From NCBI GenBank assembly GCA_003457145.1, contig DMSR01000209.1:619-6924 (forward strand): a stretch of DNA of 6,306 bases, written 5' to 3'. The stretch comes from Bacillus sp. (in: firmicutes). Lineage in GTDB: Bacteria > Bacillota > Bacilli > Bacillales > Cytobacillaceae. How positions within the stretch are numbered: position 1 is the first letter of the stretch; every line of letters starts with the position of its first letter. This document shows positions 1 through 6,306 of this stretch, one piece after another. The position numbers and the translations under genes were made by a program. Under the pieces are notes generated by a model that saw only the letters and a program-made list of their open reading frames with translations, was not told the DNA's origin and ran no database searches.

Positions 1-571
1 AAACATCGTTTAATGCCGTACACTCTTTAATTCCCCTCCAGCATGCATAGCCTGAAAAAGTAAGCTTGCTTTCTGGCAACAATTTTGCGCGGATTGAAGA
101 TTCTCCACCATCGCAGCCAATGAGGTAATCCGATTCTGCCATCTTGCCATCATCGAAACGGAGCTTGATCATTTGGCCTTCCAATTCAAATTCATTCAGC
201 TTTTTACCTAGGTGGAGAGAACCTGGGATAAGAGCTTCGGTCAAGATTTTATGAAGGGAGGAACGTTGGATAAATAAATAGTTAGGGATATGCGAGGGAG
301 CCTGATAATCAAATGCTGCTATTACTTTTCCAGAATCGGCCTTCAAGCAGCATTGGTTAGTGGACAAACCATATTCTTGAAGTGCCAGGCCAACTCCCAT
401 GGAGAAAAAGGATCTTATGGCGTTTCCGCTCAAAACAATACCCGTATCTGGACCATTAAATGCTAGGCTCTTTTCATAAACTTCAGCTTTGATTCCTTTA
501 TTCTGCAGTGCAAGTGCGGTGCTTAATCCGCTTATGCCTCCGCCTATTATCGCGATTCTCGTTTCTGCCAT
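1..571 (-). CDS. FAD-dependent monooxygenase (UbiH/salicylate hydroxylase-like), N-terminal part, cut by window edge
   Basis: The 190 visible residues form the N-terminal half of a class A flavoprotein monooxygenase; family members are usually about 370-400 residues, so the C-terminal half lies beyond base 1. These cytosolic enzymes use FAD and NAD(P)H to insert one oxygen atom into an aromatic or related substrate. Seen in the sequence: a Rossmann dinucleotide motif GGGISG at residues 10-15 directly after the first beta strand, an acidic residue (Glu33 in VYEK) ending the second strand where FAD ribose is usually bound, the family arginine segment IQRSSLHKIL at 101-110 (Arg103), and the second FAD/NAD(P)H 'DG' motif GCDGGESSIR at 152-161. 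GYACWRG at 174-180 resembles the segment after the DG motif in urate-hydroxylase (HpxO)-like and zeaxanthin-epoxidase-like members. The ATG at 571 is chosen because an ideal Shine-Dalgarno site lies 8 bases upstream. The substrate cannot be inferred, so no symbol is given. The frame is intact. Confidence 0.88.
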   Translation of the reverse strand, partial: MAETRIAIIGGGISGLSTALALQNKGIKAEVYEKSLAFNGPDTGIVLSGNAIRSFFSMGVGLALQEYGLSTNQCCLKADSGKVIAAFDYQAPSHIPNYLFIQRSSLHKILTEALIPGSLHLGKKLNEFELEGQMIKLRFDDGKMAESDYLIGCDGGESSIRAKLLPESKLTFSGYACWRGIKECTALNDV

Positions 572-579
572 AAGATACC

Positions 580-586
580 CCTCCTT
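580..586 (-). promoter_or_regulatory. Ribosome binding site of the FAD monooxygenase
   Basis: On the minus strand this reads AAGGAGG, a full match to the core anti-Shine-Dalgarno complement, 8 bases before the ATG at 571-569. It fixes the start codon of the monooxygenase. It also suggests that translation starts independently and is not coupled to mrpG. Confidence 0.85.
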
Positions 587-669
587 CCATATATAGCCTA
601 GACGTTTCTTAGCTTAAATATACTTCACCCACCCCTTGAAAGGTATGGATAAAACTTGAACTTTCTGGA

Positions 670-715
670 AATAAACAAAGCCATCAAGGTATTAAACCTG
701 ATGGCTTTGTTTATT
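670..715 (-). terminator. Rho-independent terminator of the mrp operon
   Basis: Bases 670-690 and 696-715 are inverted repeats. They form a 20-base-pair stem with a single bulged A (base 686 or 687) and a 5-base loop (691-695). The core is GC-containing (GCCATCA pairs with TGATGGC) and the outer part is AAACAAA paired with TTTGTTT. Read on the minus strand, the hairpin begins 14 bases after the mrpG stop and its 3' arm runs into a T-rich tail (CTTTGTTTATTTCC), as expected for an intrinsic terminator. The outer arms are A-rich then T-rich, so the structure could also work on the plus strand, although no plus-strand gene leads into it. It separates the mrp transcript from the monooxygenase. Confidence 0.88.
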
Positions 716-729
716 GGAATTTCGATTGG

Positions 730-1095
730 TCACTGTCCTGCATTTTGTTTTTTTCTTGCTTTCGCCAAGTCATCCTGAACAGTTCTATTTGAAAGTTTTA
801 TGCCAGTATTGTAGGCTGCACGGCTGATTAAGTGGCCTGCTACTGGTGATGTCATGAAAATAAAGGCAACTCCGAGCAAAAGTCTTGAATTAAAGTGTTG
901 TTCAATATAATGGAAGTATAGGAAGGTGCCAAGCAGAACAAGCATGACTCCCATTGTTGCACTTTTTGATGCGGCATGATTTCTTGTATAGACATCCGGC
1001 AGCCGAATCAATCCTAATGCAGTCACCAGGCTTAGGAATGCACCGAAAAATATAAACAAGCCAACGAAAAACTTAGTTATCTCTATCTCTGTCAT
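730..1095 (-). CDS. mrpG: Mrp Na+/H+ antiporter subunit G
   Basis: 121 residues, close to the roughly 120-125 usual for the PhaG/MnhG/YufB family. It is a small integral membrane subunit of the Mrp complex and is required for Na+/H+ antiport and complex assembly. Three hydrophobic segments are visible, at about residues 8-29, 46-64 and 71-90, followed by a charged tail of about 30 residues, probably cytoplasmic. The family signature GLIRLPDVYTRNHAASKS spans residues 28-45, and a second conserved segment, MTSPVAGHLISRAAY (81-95), carries the membrane proline Pro84. It is the last gene of the operon. It starts 23 bases inside mrpF in another frame, with an AAGGGAG site 12 bases upstream, and ends with TGA just ahead of the terminator. 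The chosen ATG gives the standard family N terminus. Confidence 0.96.
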   Translation of the reverse strand: MTEIEITKFFVGLFIFFGAFLSLVTALGLIRLPDVYTRNHAASKSATMGVMLVLLGTFLYFHYIEQHFNSRLLLGVAFIFMTSPVAGHLISRAAYNTGIKLSNRTVQDDLAKARKKQNAGQ

Positions 1096-1363
1096 ACTCC
1101 ATGATTACTCCCTTCTCAAGGTATTTTGAAAAGGCAACAGTTCCGATAAAAGCCAAAATACCGATCAGCAGGATGATGTCTAAAAAGGCATTGGTTTCGA
1201 GAATGATGGATATTAGCGCTATGAGGGAAACCAAGCTTATTCCCACTGCGTCGAGTGCTACCACTCGGTCGGCAACAGTAGGCCCTTTGATTACTCGATA
1301 AATCATCCCAATCATGGCGACTGAAATGACCGTCAAAGAGACAAAAATAATCAAATCAAACAT
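1073..1363 (-). CDS. mrpF: Mrp Na+/H+ antiporter subunit F
   Basis: 96 residues, matching the small MrpF/MnhF/PhaF family (about 90-97). Three transmembrane helices are apparent, at about residues 3-22, 34-56 and 60-81. The family signature GPTVADRVVALD lies at residues 27-38 between helices 1 and 2. Its Asp32-Arg33 pair is a conserved charged feature, and structural work on Mrp has implicated acidic residues of MrpF in the proposed sodium path. The C-terminal tail is short and highly charged (EYDRDRDN). The ATG overlaps the mrpE stop by one base (TAATG), and an eight-base Shine-Dalgarno site sits 7 bases upstream, which fixes the start. The last 23 bases are shared with mrpG. Confidence 0.96.
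   Translation of the reverse strand: MFDLIIFVSLTVISVAMIGMIYRVIKGPTVADRVVALDAVGISLVSLIALISIILETNAFLDIILLIGILAFIGTVAFSKYLEKGVIMEYDRDRDN
1108..1114 (-). promoter_or_regulatory. Ribosome binding site of mrpG, inside mrpF
   Basis: The minus strand reads AAGGGAG here, 12 bases before the mrpG ATG, a somewhat long spacing. An ATG at 1102-1100 lies between this site and the mrpG start, but it is Met88 of mrpF in the mrpF frame and soon reaches the mrpF stop. The ATG at 1095 is therefore the only sensible mrpG start. Re-initiation by ribosomes finishing mrpF probably contributes. Confidence 0.6.
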
Positions 1364-1839
1364 TATCTGCTCACCTCCATGATCGCTTTTTCAAACGTAT
1401 TCCTGATGCTATCGACAGCTTCTTTGGCGTCATCGATATTCATGGCATGGACATAAAGGATTTTGTTGTCAGGAGACACCTCGATGACTAATGTTCCTGG
1501 CGTCAGTGTGATCAAATTTGCCAATACAGTAATCTCCCAGTCTTCCTTCAATTCTGTCGGAAACGCAAAAATACCAGGTTTAATATCAAGCCTTGGCTTT
1601 AAAATTACCTTCATCACCGATATGTTTGACAGGATTAATTCCTTTATAAAAATGAAGCATAGCTTCAAAACGGCACTGACCCTCAGCAAGTAAAAGCGAG
1701 TTGTAAAAAATCGCCTGAATCCATAGATGATGAGAAGGCCGAAGAAATACCCGACAAAGAAATCGGCCGGGCTGTAAGATGTCTTAAGAAACATCCATAC
1801 AAATGCCAGAATGAAATTCAGCAAAATTTGAAAAGCCAT
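1363..1839 (-). CDS. mrpE: Mrp Na+/H+ antiporter subunit E
   Basis: 158 residues, the usual length for MrpE/MnhE in Bacillus. The N-terminal half is hydrophobic (about residues 5-19, 26-41 and 55-72) and anchors the protein in the membrane; the C-terminal half is a soluble domain, probably cytoplasmic. The family motif NLITLTPGTLVIEVS is at residues 108-122. Its Thr113-Pro114 matches residues that, as I recall, were mutated in B. pseudofirmus MrpE and affect antiport. This is followed by the conserved stretch LYVHAMNIDD at 128-137. MrpE is needed for full Na+/H+ antiport and complex stability. The start lies 6 bases after the mrpD stop, and its AAAGGAG site (1849-1855) is made from the last codons of mrpD, so translation of the two genes is probably coupled. 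The stop overlaps the mrpF start by one base. Confidence 0.96.
   Translation of the reverse strand: MAFQILLNFILAFVWMFLKTSYSPADFFVGYFFGLLIIYGFRRFFTTRFYLLRVSAVLKLCFIFIKELILSNISVMKVILKPRLDIKPGIFAFPTELKEDWEITVLANLITLTPGTLVIEVSPDNKILYVHAMNIDDAKEAVDSIRNTFEKAIMEVSR
1371..1378 (-). promoter_or_regulatory. Strong ribosome binding site of mrpF, inside mrpE
   Basis: The minus strand reads GGAGGTGA, an eight-base match to the 16S rRNA tail complement, 7 bases before the mrpF ATG. It lies within the last codons of mrpE (Glu-Val-Ser) and is among the strongest sites in the operon. Confidence 0.75.
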
Positions 1840-1845
1840 AGCTCA

Positions 1846-3327
1846 TCACTCCTTTAAAACTGCATTGATGTAGATTTCCGGATTGCTGAGTGTTTCAGCA
1901 GCCATGGAAATGACCGGATAAATTGCTTCTGTCCCTAGGCCATAAAGAACGGCAAGGGCAGTCAAGATCGCTGGTGTTGTCAACAGCCATCTTACAGGAG
2001 CACTGTCTTCCTGCTTATAAGCCCTCGGTGTACCCCAGAAGCCTTTGATGAAAATTCTCATAACCGAATACAGGACAAGCAGGCTGGAGGATAGCACGAT
2101 TCCGGCACCAAGGTAGTTTGCAGTCTCGAAGCCTGAACGCACAATCATCAGCTTTCCAGCAAAGCCGCTAAGCGGCGGAATACCAGCAAGGGCAATAGTA
2201 GCTATGAAAAATGTCCAGCCGAGACCTGGATACCTGTTCAGGAGGCCGCTGATTTTATTTAGGTCGCTAGTGCCTGTTATTGTAATGATGATCCCCACGA
2301 GCAAGAACAGAGCAGCTTTGATATTTATATCATGAATCACGTAAAATATTGCACCAGTAAGTGATTCTTGTGTCAATAACGAAACACCGAACAAAATGAC
2401 GCCCACAGCAACAATGATGTTATAAATAAGGATCTTTTTAATATCTGAATAAGCTAAAGCCCCAATTAAACCCGAGATGATCGTTATGATCGCGAGAATT
2501 TGCAGTAATTGGTGCGTAAAACCAACATCATGGTAGAAGAAAAGCGTGTATGTCCTTGTGATTGAGTATACACCAACCTTTGTAAGCAAAGCTCCGAACA
2601 AAGCCATCACTGGTGCCGGCGGCGCATAGTACGAACCAGGAAGCCAGAAATAAAGCGGGAATATTGCACCCTTCAAACCGAAGACCAGCAGGAATAAAAC
2701 AGCTATAACAGTAACGATTCCTGCATTGCCAATCTCGCTAAGTCTAACTGAGATATGGGCCATGTTAAGTGTACCGACCACTGAATACAAATAGGCGACT
2801 GCGACAACGAACAGTGCAGAAGAAATAACATTCACCAACAAGTATTTAATGGATTCTCGCAGCTGGACCTTTGTTCCGCCAAGAACGAGCAAAACGTATG
2901 AAGACATAAGCATGACTTCGAAAAAAACGAAGAGGTTGAAAATATCACCTGTTGTAAATGCGCCATTTACTCCAACAATCAGGAAGTTTACGACTGGGTA
3001 ATAATAAAACCTTTCTCGATCTATACCGATTGATTTGAACGAATAAAGCAAGCTCGCAAAGGCGACAACACTAGTTGTCATTACCAGCAAGGCTGAGAGC
3101 ATATCGGAAACAAGCGTGATTCCATAAGGTGCGTCCCAGTTGCTGAGATTCATCGTTTGGATGCCATTTGTATACACTTGATTGACCAGCAGTGAAGCAG
3201 CAATAATCGTAATAATGGAGCTTATTGCCGCAATCCAGCGTTGGGCAGGTATGTTTTTAGTAAAAAAGATAAGTATAATCCCGGTTAACAAGGGGATCAG
3301 AATTGGTAAGATAATTAAATTATTCAT
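1846..3327 (-). CDS. mrpD: Mrp Na+/H+ antiporter subunit D (complex-I NuoM/NuoN-like)
   Basis: 493 residues, the same length I recall for B. subtilis MrpD. It is a polytopic membrane protein of the proton-conducting antiporter family (NuoL/M/N), with roughly 14 hydrophobic helices, and it is thought to form one of the ion-translocating channels. Conserved ion-path residues are in place: Glu137 in [10 protein letters not shown] (TM5), Lys219 in [10 protein letters not shown] (TM7), Lys250 in [11 protein letters not shown] (TM8), His332 and Lys338 in IHDINIKAA, and Lys392 after the AGIPPLSGF motif (381-389, TM12). Glu137 and Lys219 coincide in number with residues shown to be essential in Bacillus MrpD. 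Antiporter genes of complex I itself are excluded by the flanking mrpC and mrpE. The start overlaps mrpC by 8 bases, with an AAAGGA site 5 bases upstream. One mild oddity is Asn335, a polar residue within the His332 helix. Confidence 0.97.
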   Translation of the reverse strand: MNNLIILPILIPLLTGIILIFFTKNIPAQRWIAAISSIITIIAASLLVNQVYTNGIQTMNLSNWDAPYGITLVSDMLSALLVMTTSVVAFASLLYSFKSIGIDRERFYYYPVVNFLIVGVNGAFTTGDIFNLFVFFEVMLMSSYVLLVLGGTKVQLRESIKYLLVNVISSALFVVAVAYLYSVVGTLNMAHISVRLSEIGNAGIVTVIAVLFLLVFGLKGAIFPLYFWLPGSYYAPPAPVMALFGALLTKVGVYSITRTYTLFFYHDVGFTHQLLQILAIITIISGLIGALAYSDIKKILIYNIIVAVGVILFGVSLLTQESLTGAIFYVIHDINIKAALFLLVGIIITITGTSDLNKISGLLNRYPGLGWTFFIATIALAGIPPLSGFAGKLMIVRSGFETANYLGAGIVLSSSLLVLYSVMRIFIKGFWGTPRAYKQEDSAPVRWLLTTPAILTALAVLYGLGTEAIYPVISMAAETLSNPEIYINAVLKE

Positions 3328-3661
3328 GTCCTTCCTTTCCTCTCAAACGATCCATATTATCAGTCCCAAGCTCCTGGTATGCACGGTAAGCCAAAACCAG
3401 GAAAAAGGCTGTCACTCCGAAGCTAATAACGATGGCCGTAAGGATCAATGCCTGGGGAAGCGGGTCAACATATGCCTCAGCATGCTCCCCAAGAAGAGGG
3501 GCAGAACCCCTTTTCAAACTACCCATCGTTAACAATAGCAAGTGTGCGCCATGACTCAACAACCCGGTACCGACAATGATCCTGAGCAAGCTTTTTGAAA
3601 GCATGAGATAGGTTGCGGCCATAAATAAGATTCCAACAAGAAAAGCCATTACGATTTCCAT
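3320..3661 (-). CDS. mrpC: Mrp Na+/H+ antiporter subunit C (NuoK-like)
   Basis: 113 residues, the standard length of MrpC/MnhC. It is a homologue of the complex I subunit NuoK, with three transmembrane helices at about residues 3-21, 26-46 and 70-92 and a charged C-terminal tail that is probably cytoplasmic. Conserved segments are [12 protein letters not shown] (33-44) and [20 protein letters not shown] (66-85); the latter includes Thr75 and Gly82, positions I recall as functionally tested in B. pseudofirmus MrpC. In the complex it sits next to MrpD and helps link the antiporter-like subunits. The ATG overlaps the mrpB stop by one base (TAATG), with a GGAGAG site at 3670-3675 supplied by the mrpB C-terminal codons. 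The stop lies 8 bases inside mrpD. Confidence 0.96.
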   Translation of the reverse strand: MEIVMAFLVGILFMAATYLMLSKSLLRIIVGTGLLSHGAHLLLLTMGSLKRGSAPLLGEHAEAYVDPLPQALILTAIVISFGVTAFFLVLAYRAYQELGTDNMDRLRGKEGHE

Positions 3662-4083
3662 TATTCGCTCTCTCCAATCGTTTGAATAATGGTCATTGTC
3701 ACACCAATGACGACAAGATACACTCCTGTATCAAACAATACAGCTGTATGCAGGGACGTTTTGCCAAGGATCGGCAGCTCCGCATAAGTAAAAGCATGAG
3801 TGAGGAACGGCATATCCACGAACAGCGCTCCTGCACCTGTTGCTACAGCAATAAGCAGTCCAACTGCAGTTACCTTTATATAATCAATCGGCAAGATTGT
3901 TTGTACTGTCTTGATATCAAAAGCCAGAAGCAAAAGGACAATTGCCCCAGACGTCATCAATCCGCCTATGAATCCGCCGCCAGGATAATAGTGGCCTGCG
4001 AAAAAGAGATGAATCGAGAAAAGGATGATGACATAAAGGGTCAATTTTGTAACGGTCTGCAGGATTACATCATTCGTTTTCAT
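3661..4083 (-). CDS. mrpB: Mrp Na+/H+ antiporter subunit B
   Basis: 140 residues, close to the roughly 140-145 of MrpB/MnhB proteins. It has four transmembrane helices at about residues 13-30, 38-56, 70-90 and 112-134. The family signature [13 protein letters not shown] spans residues 30-42 between helices 1 and 2, and a second conserved stretch, [16 protein letters not shown] (112-127), contains Asp118. MrpB packs against MrpA; in some other bacteria the two are fused, but here they are separate genes, which marks a seven-gene group 1 operon. The ATG lies in an ATGA overlap with the mrpA stop (4 bases). An ideal AAGGAGG site 8 bases upstream makes this start secure. Confidence 0.96.
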   Translation of the reverse strand: MKTNDVILQTVTKLTLYVIILFSIHLFFAGHYYPGGGFIGGLMTSGAIVLLLLAFDIKTVQTILPIDYIKVTAVGLLIAVATGAGALFVDMPFLTHAFTYAELPILGKTSLHTAVLFDTGVYLVVIGVTMTIIQTIGESE

Positions 4084-6306
4084 CCTTCTTTCCTCCTTGT
4101 CATCCGGAGTTTGATCATGGCAGTAATACCAAGGGCAGCGATGCCCAGCACGGCAATTTCAAACATCGTATCAAAACCGCGGAAATCAACGAGGATTACA
4201 TTGACCATATTTTCTCCGCCAGCCTTTTTATAGGTATTTTCTATATAGTACTGTGAAATGGAATCAAACATTTTATTGCTATGTGCAGATAGAGCTATGA
4301 GCGTGACAATTGCGCCAACTCCTACTGAAATCAAAGCGTTTGTCAGCTTGAAGGATATCCGCTCCTCGTGCCGGTGTTTTGGCAGATGATAGAAAGCCAG
4401 CAGGAACAGGGAAACGGAAACAGTCTCGATCACAAGCTGAGTAAGGGCTAGATCCGGGGCCCGGAAAATAACATAAAAGAGCGACACGGTGTAACCCACG
4501 GCTCCAAGCAAGATGATTGATGTAAGTCTTGATCTGGCAATCAGGATTACGACAGAGGAAATGGCAATGATTGCAACAAGGACAAATTCAAAGAATCTCA
4601 CTGGTGCTACATTACTTAGATCCAGTTCAAAGGCGTTTCTGGATATAAGGGTTGCTGCAAGAATAAAGATAAAGAATGAAAAGATATAGACGAGATAGGA
4701 ACGGATCGCCCCAGTCATATAGAAATGGGTAATCCTTCCTGAGACCTTATGAAGGCCATCCATTCCCCTGTCATACATATGGTTCAGAAACAAACGTTCC
4801 GGGATGGTGCGATAAATCCCTGTCCATTTTGGCAAAAGCTTGTAGAGCAGGAGTCCAACTCCAATGACACCTATTGTCATGAACAACTCAGGATTGAGGC
4901 CATGCCAGTGATAGATGTGAACATCAAATGCTTCTCCTTCACTAAGCAGGGACGGCAATATCGATCCCATTGCAGGTGAAATAACATTGTGAGAAAGGAC
5001 ATTCGGAAAGATCCCAAAAATGATGACCAGCGAAGCCAGGATGACAGGCGAAATCAGCATCCCAATCGGTGCCTCGTGCGGTTTTGTATCAAGTTCCTCA
5101 GGCTTATACTTGCCTGTAAAGGTCTTGAATACATACATCATGCTGTAGATAAAAGTGAATACACTTGCAATCCACGCCAGGATAGGGAATAGGATGCCCC
5201 AAGTTTCAAGATTGAAAATGTCCATCTCTGCAACCCTTATCATTCCAGTGAAGAACATCTCTTTACTCAAGAAACCATTAAATGGCGGGATTCCAGCCAT
5301 TGAAAATGTGCCTATTATCGCAAGAGTGAAAGTGATCGGCATGAAGTTCATCAAACCGCCTAGCTTGCGGATATCCCTTGTCCCTGTTTCGTGGTCGATG
5401 ATTCCTGTGACCATGAACAGGCTGCCCTTAAAGGTGGCATGGTTAATCAAATGGAAAACGGCAGCGGTGACGGCTACGATATAAAAACCGTCTTTAATCG
5501 TGCCATAATGCAGTGCGGCAGCGCCGACACCCAGCAAGGACATGATCAAGCCAAGCTGACTGACAGTTGAGAATGCCAATATCGCCTTTAAATCCGTTTG
5601 TTTGACTGCTGAGAATGATCCCCAGAAGAGCGTGATAACTCCAATCCCAGCTACCAGCCAAACCCATGTGCCAGAATGTGCGAATACCGGTGTCATGCGG
5701 GCCACGAGATAAATCCCTGCCTTGACCATTGTTGCAGAATGCAAATAGGCACTAACTGGAGTAGGAGCTTCCATTGCATCAGGCAGCCAGATATGGAAAG
5801 GAAACTGTGCAGATTTTGTGAACGCTCCCAAAAGGAATAGGATTAAGGCTGCTGTGAATAAGGGATGATTGACAACTTCATTCGTCATGGAAATTGTTTC
5901 AGTGATGCTGAAGGTACCTGTAATAATATGAAGGATCAGGATGCCTCCTAATAGTGACAAGCCTCCAAACACTGTAATCATCATTGACTTTAAGGCACCA
6001 TATCTGGAACGTTCTCTATGGTTCCAGTAGCCAATTAAAAGGAATGAAGAAAAGCTCGTCAATTCCCAGAAAGAATACAGGACGATCAGATTATCTGAAG
6101 TGACGACCCCAAGCATAGCTCCCATAAATAAAAGTAAATAAATGTAGAACGTATTAAGTTTTTCTTTTTCAGGCGAAAGGTAGTAAATCGAGTACAATAC
6201 GACCAACGCGCCAATTCCTGTAATCAACAGGGCAAAAAGTAAGCCCAGCCCGTCAATCTTTAGTGCAAAGTCAATTCCAAGCGATGGGATCCACGAAAGT
6301 GATTCC
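4080..6306 (-). CDS. mrpA: Mrp Na+/H+ antiporter subunit A (NuoL-like), 5' end beyond window
   Basis: 741 residues are visible (codons 6305-4083 plus stop). Compared with about 800 in Bacillus MrpA, roughly 59 N-terminal residues lie off the right edge. It is the largest subunit: a NuoL-like proton/cation antiporter domain followed by a C-terminal extension with a DUF4040/MrpB-like region. Numbering from the first visible residue: the TM5 glutamate is Glu81 in YSFWELTS; Lys164 is in LGAFTKSAQFPF; the strongly conserved WLPDAMEAPTPVSAYLHSA follows at 173-191; Lys240 is in QTDLKAILAFSTVSQLG; AGIPPFNGFLSKE is at 337-349. In the C-terminal part, APDLALTQLVIETVSVS is at 616-632 (Glu627), and VDFRGFDTMFE (706-716) carries Asp712 and Glu716. 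By alignment these correspond to Bacillus Glu140, Lys223, Lys299 and the C-terminal acidic residues known to affect Na+ transport. The TTG at 6227-6225 is internal, because the conserved SLSWIPSLGID reads in frame upstream of it. Confidence 0.97.
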   Translation of the reverse strand, partial: ESLSWIPSLGIDFALKIDGLGLLFALLITGIGALVVLYSIYYLSPEKEKLNTFYIYLLLFMGAMLGVVTSDNLIVLYSFWELTSFSSFLLIGYWNHRERSRYGALKSMMITVFGGLSLLGGILILHIITGTFSITETISMTNEVVNHPLFTAALILFLLGAFTKSAQFPFHIWLPDAMEAPTPVSAYLHSATMVKAGIYLVARMTPVFAHSGTWVWLVAGIGVITLFWGSFSAVKQTDLKAILAFSTVSQLGLIMSLLGVGAAALHYGTIKDGFYIVAVTAAVFHLINHATFKGSLFMVTGIIDHETGTRDIRKLGGLMNFMPITFTLAIIGTFSMAGIPPFNGFLSKEMFFTGMIRVAEMDIFNLETWGILFPILAWIASVFTFIYSMMYVFKTFTGKYKPEELDTKPHEAPIGMLISPVILASLVIIFGIFPNVLSHNVISPAMGSILPSLLSEGEAFDVHIYHWHGLNPELFMTIGVIGVGLLLYKLLPKWTGIYRTIPERLFLNHMYDRGMDGLHKVSGRITHFYMTGAIRSYLVYIFSFFIFILAATLISRNAFELDLSNVAPVRFFEFVLVAIIAISSVVILIARSRLTSIILLGAVGYTVSLFYVIFRAPDLALTQLVIETVSVSLFLLAFYHLPKHRHEERISFKLTNALISVGVGAIVTLIALSAHSNKMFDSISQYYIENTYKKAGGENMVNVILVDFRGFDTMFEIAVLGIAALGITAMIKLRMTRRKEG
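4092..4098 (-). promoter_or_regulatory. Ribosome binding site of mrpB, inside mrpA
   Basis: The minus strand reads AAGGAGG, a full core match 8 bases before the mrpB ATG, embedded in the last codons of mrpA. Together with the ATGA stop/start overlap it suggests both coupled and independent initiation of mrpB. Confidence 0.8.

Noticed and set aside
590..622. Possible promoter -10 boxes for the monooxygenase on the minus strand (TATATT at 617-622, TATATA at 590-595)
   Set aside because: Neither has a recognisable TTGACA-like -35 at 16-18 bases. A start from the second box would fall within the ribosome binding site. A GTTTTA...GGGGTG pair nearby only loosely resembles a SigB promoter. A promoter probably exists in 572-669 but I cannot place it.
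3682..4233. A 183-codon plus-strand open frame opposite mrpB and the end of mrpA, and several shorter plus-strand frames elsewhere
   Set aside because: All lie fully antisense to well-supported mrp genes, have no family features, no convincing ribosome binding sites, and odd Cys/His/Gln-rich or low-complexity composition typical of shadow frames.
6225..6227. TTG as the start of mrpA, giving a 715-residue protein
   Set aside because: The frame stays open to the right edge and encodes the conserved MrpA segment SLSWIPSLGID upstream. The true start is about 59 codons beyond the window.
1846..6306. Possible respiratory complex I (nuo/ndh) antiporter genes
   Set aside because: MrpA and MrpD are homologous to NuoL/M/N, but the gene order with B, C, E, F and G subunits and the MrpA C-terminal extension are specific to Mrp antiporters.
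1..6306. Mobile elements, CRISPR arrays, tRNA or rRNA genes, riboswitches
   Set aside because: The window is densely coding on one strand. The single spacer of 158 bases holds only a terminator and a ribosome binding site, and I saw no direct-repeat arrays, transposase motifs or cloverleaf-like structures.

Overview
The window is almost entirely one minus-strand operon for a Mrp-type (Mnh/Sha) multisubunit Na+/H+ antiporter, read from right to left as mrpA (5' end beyond the right edge), mrpB, mrpC, mrpD, mrpE, mrpF and mrpG. All seven subunits are present in canonical order, each intact reading frame has about the length expected for Bacillus orthologues, and mrpA and mrpB are separate genes, so this is the seven-gene 'group 1' arrangement. 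A second minus-strand gene, an FAD-dependent monooxygenase of the UbiH/salicylate-hydroxylase fold, follows mrpG and runs off the left edge.

The likely host is a Bacillus-like Firmicute. The grounds are strong AAGGAGG-type Shine-Dalgarno sites, a moderate-to-low G+C composition, very tight gene packing, and subunits whose lengths and key residue positions (for example MrpD Glu137 and Lys219, MrpE Thr113-Pro114) match what I recall of B. subtilis and B. pseudofirmus Mrp. The species cannot be fixed from the sequence.

Layout: 1-571, FAD monooxygenase N-terminal half (partial). 572-729, the 158-base spacer, holding a long, nearly perfect hairpin terminator for mrp at 670-715 and a textbook ribosome binding site for the monooxygenase at 580-586. 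730-1095 mrpG; 1073-1363 mrpF; 1363-1839 mrpE; 1846-3327 mrpD; 3320-3661 mrpC; 3661-4083 mrpB; 4080-6306 mrpA (partial). Every junction is an overlap of 1, 4, 8 or 23 bases, except the 6-base gap between mrpD and mrpE. This implies one polycistronic, translationally coupled message. There is no intergenic stretch over 300 bases.

How it works together (known biology of the family): MrpA and MrpD are large complex-I-like antiporter subunits (NuoL/NuoM/NuoN relatives), MrpC resembles NuoK, and MrpB, E, F and G are small membrane subunits. All seven assemble into one membrane complex that uses the proton motive force to expel Na+ (and Li+), supporting alkali and salt tolerance. The ion-path residues I could locate are all present, so the complex looks functional. 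The monooxygenase has its own ribosome binding site and lies beyond a terminator, so it is probably an independent unit.

I found no previously undescribed system, mobile element, CRISPR array or RNA gene. This is ordinary housekeeping or stress-physiology sequence.
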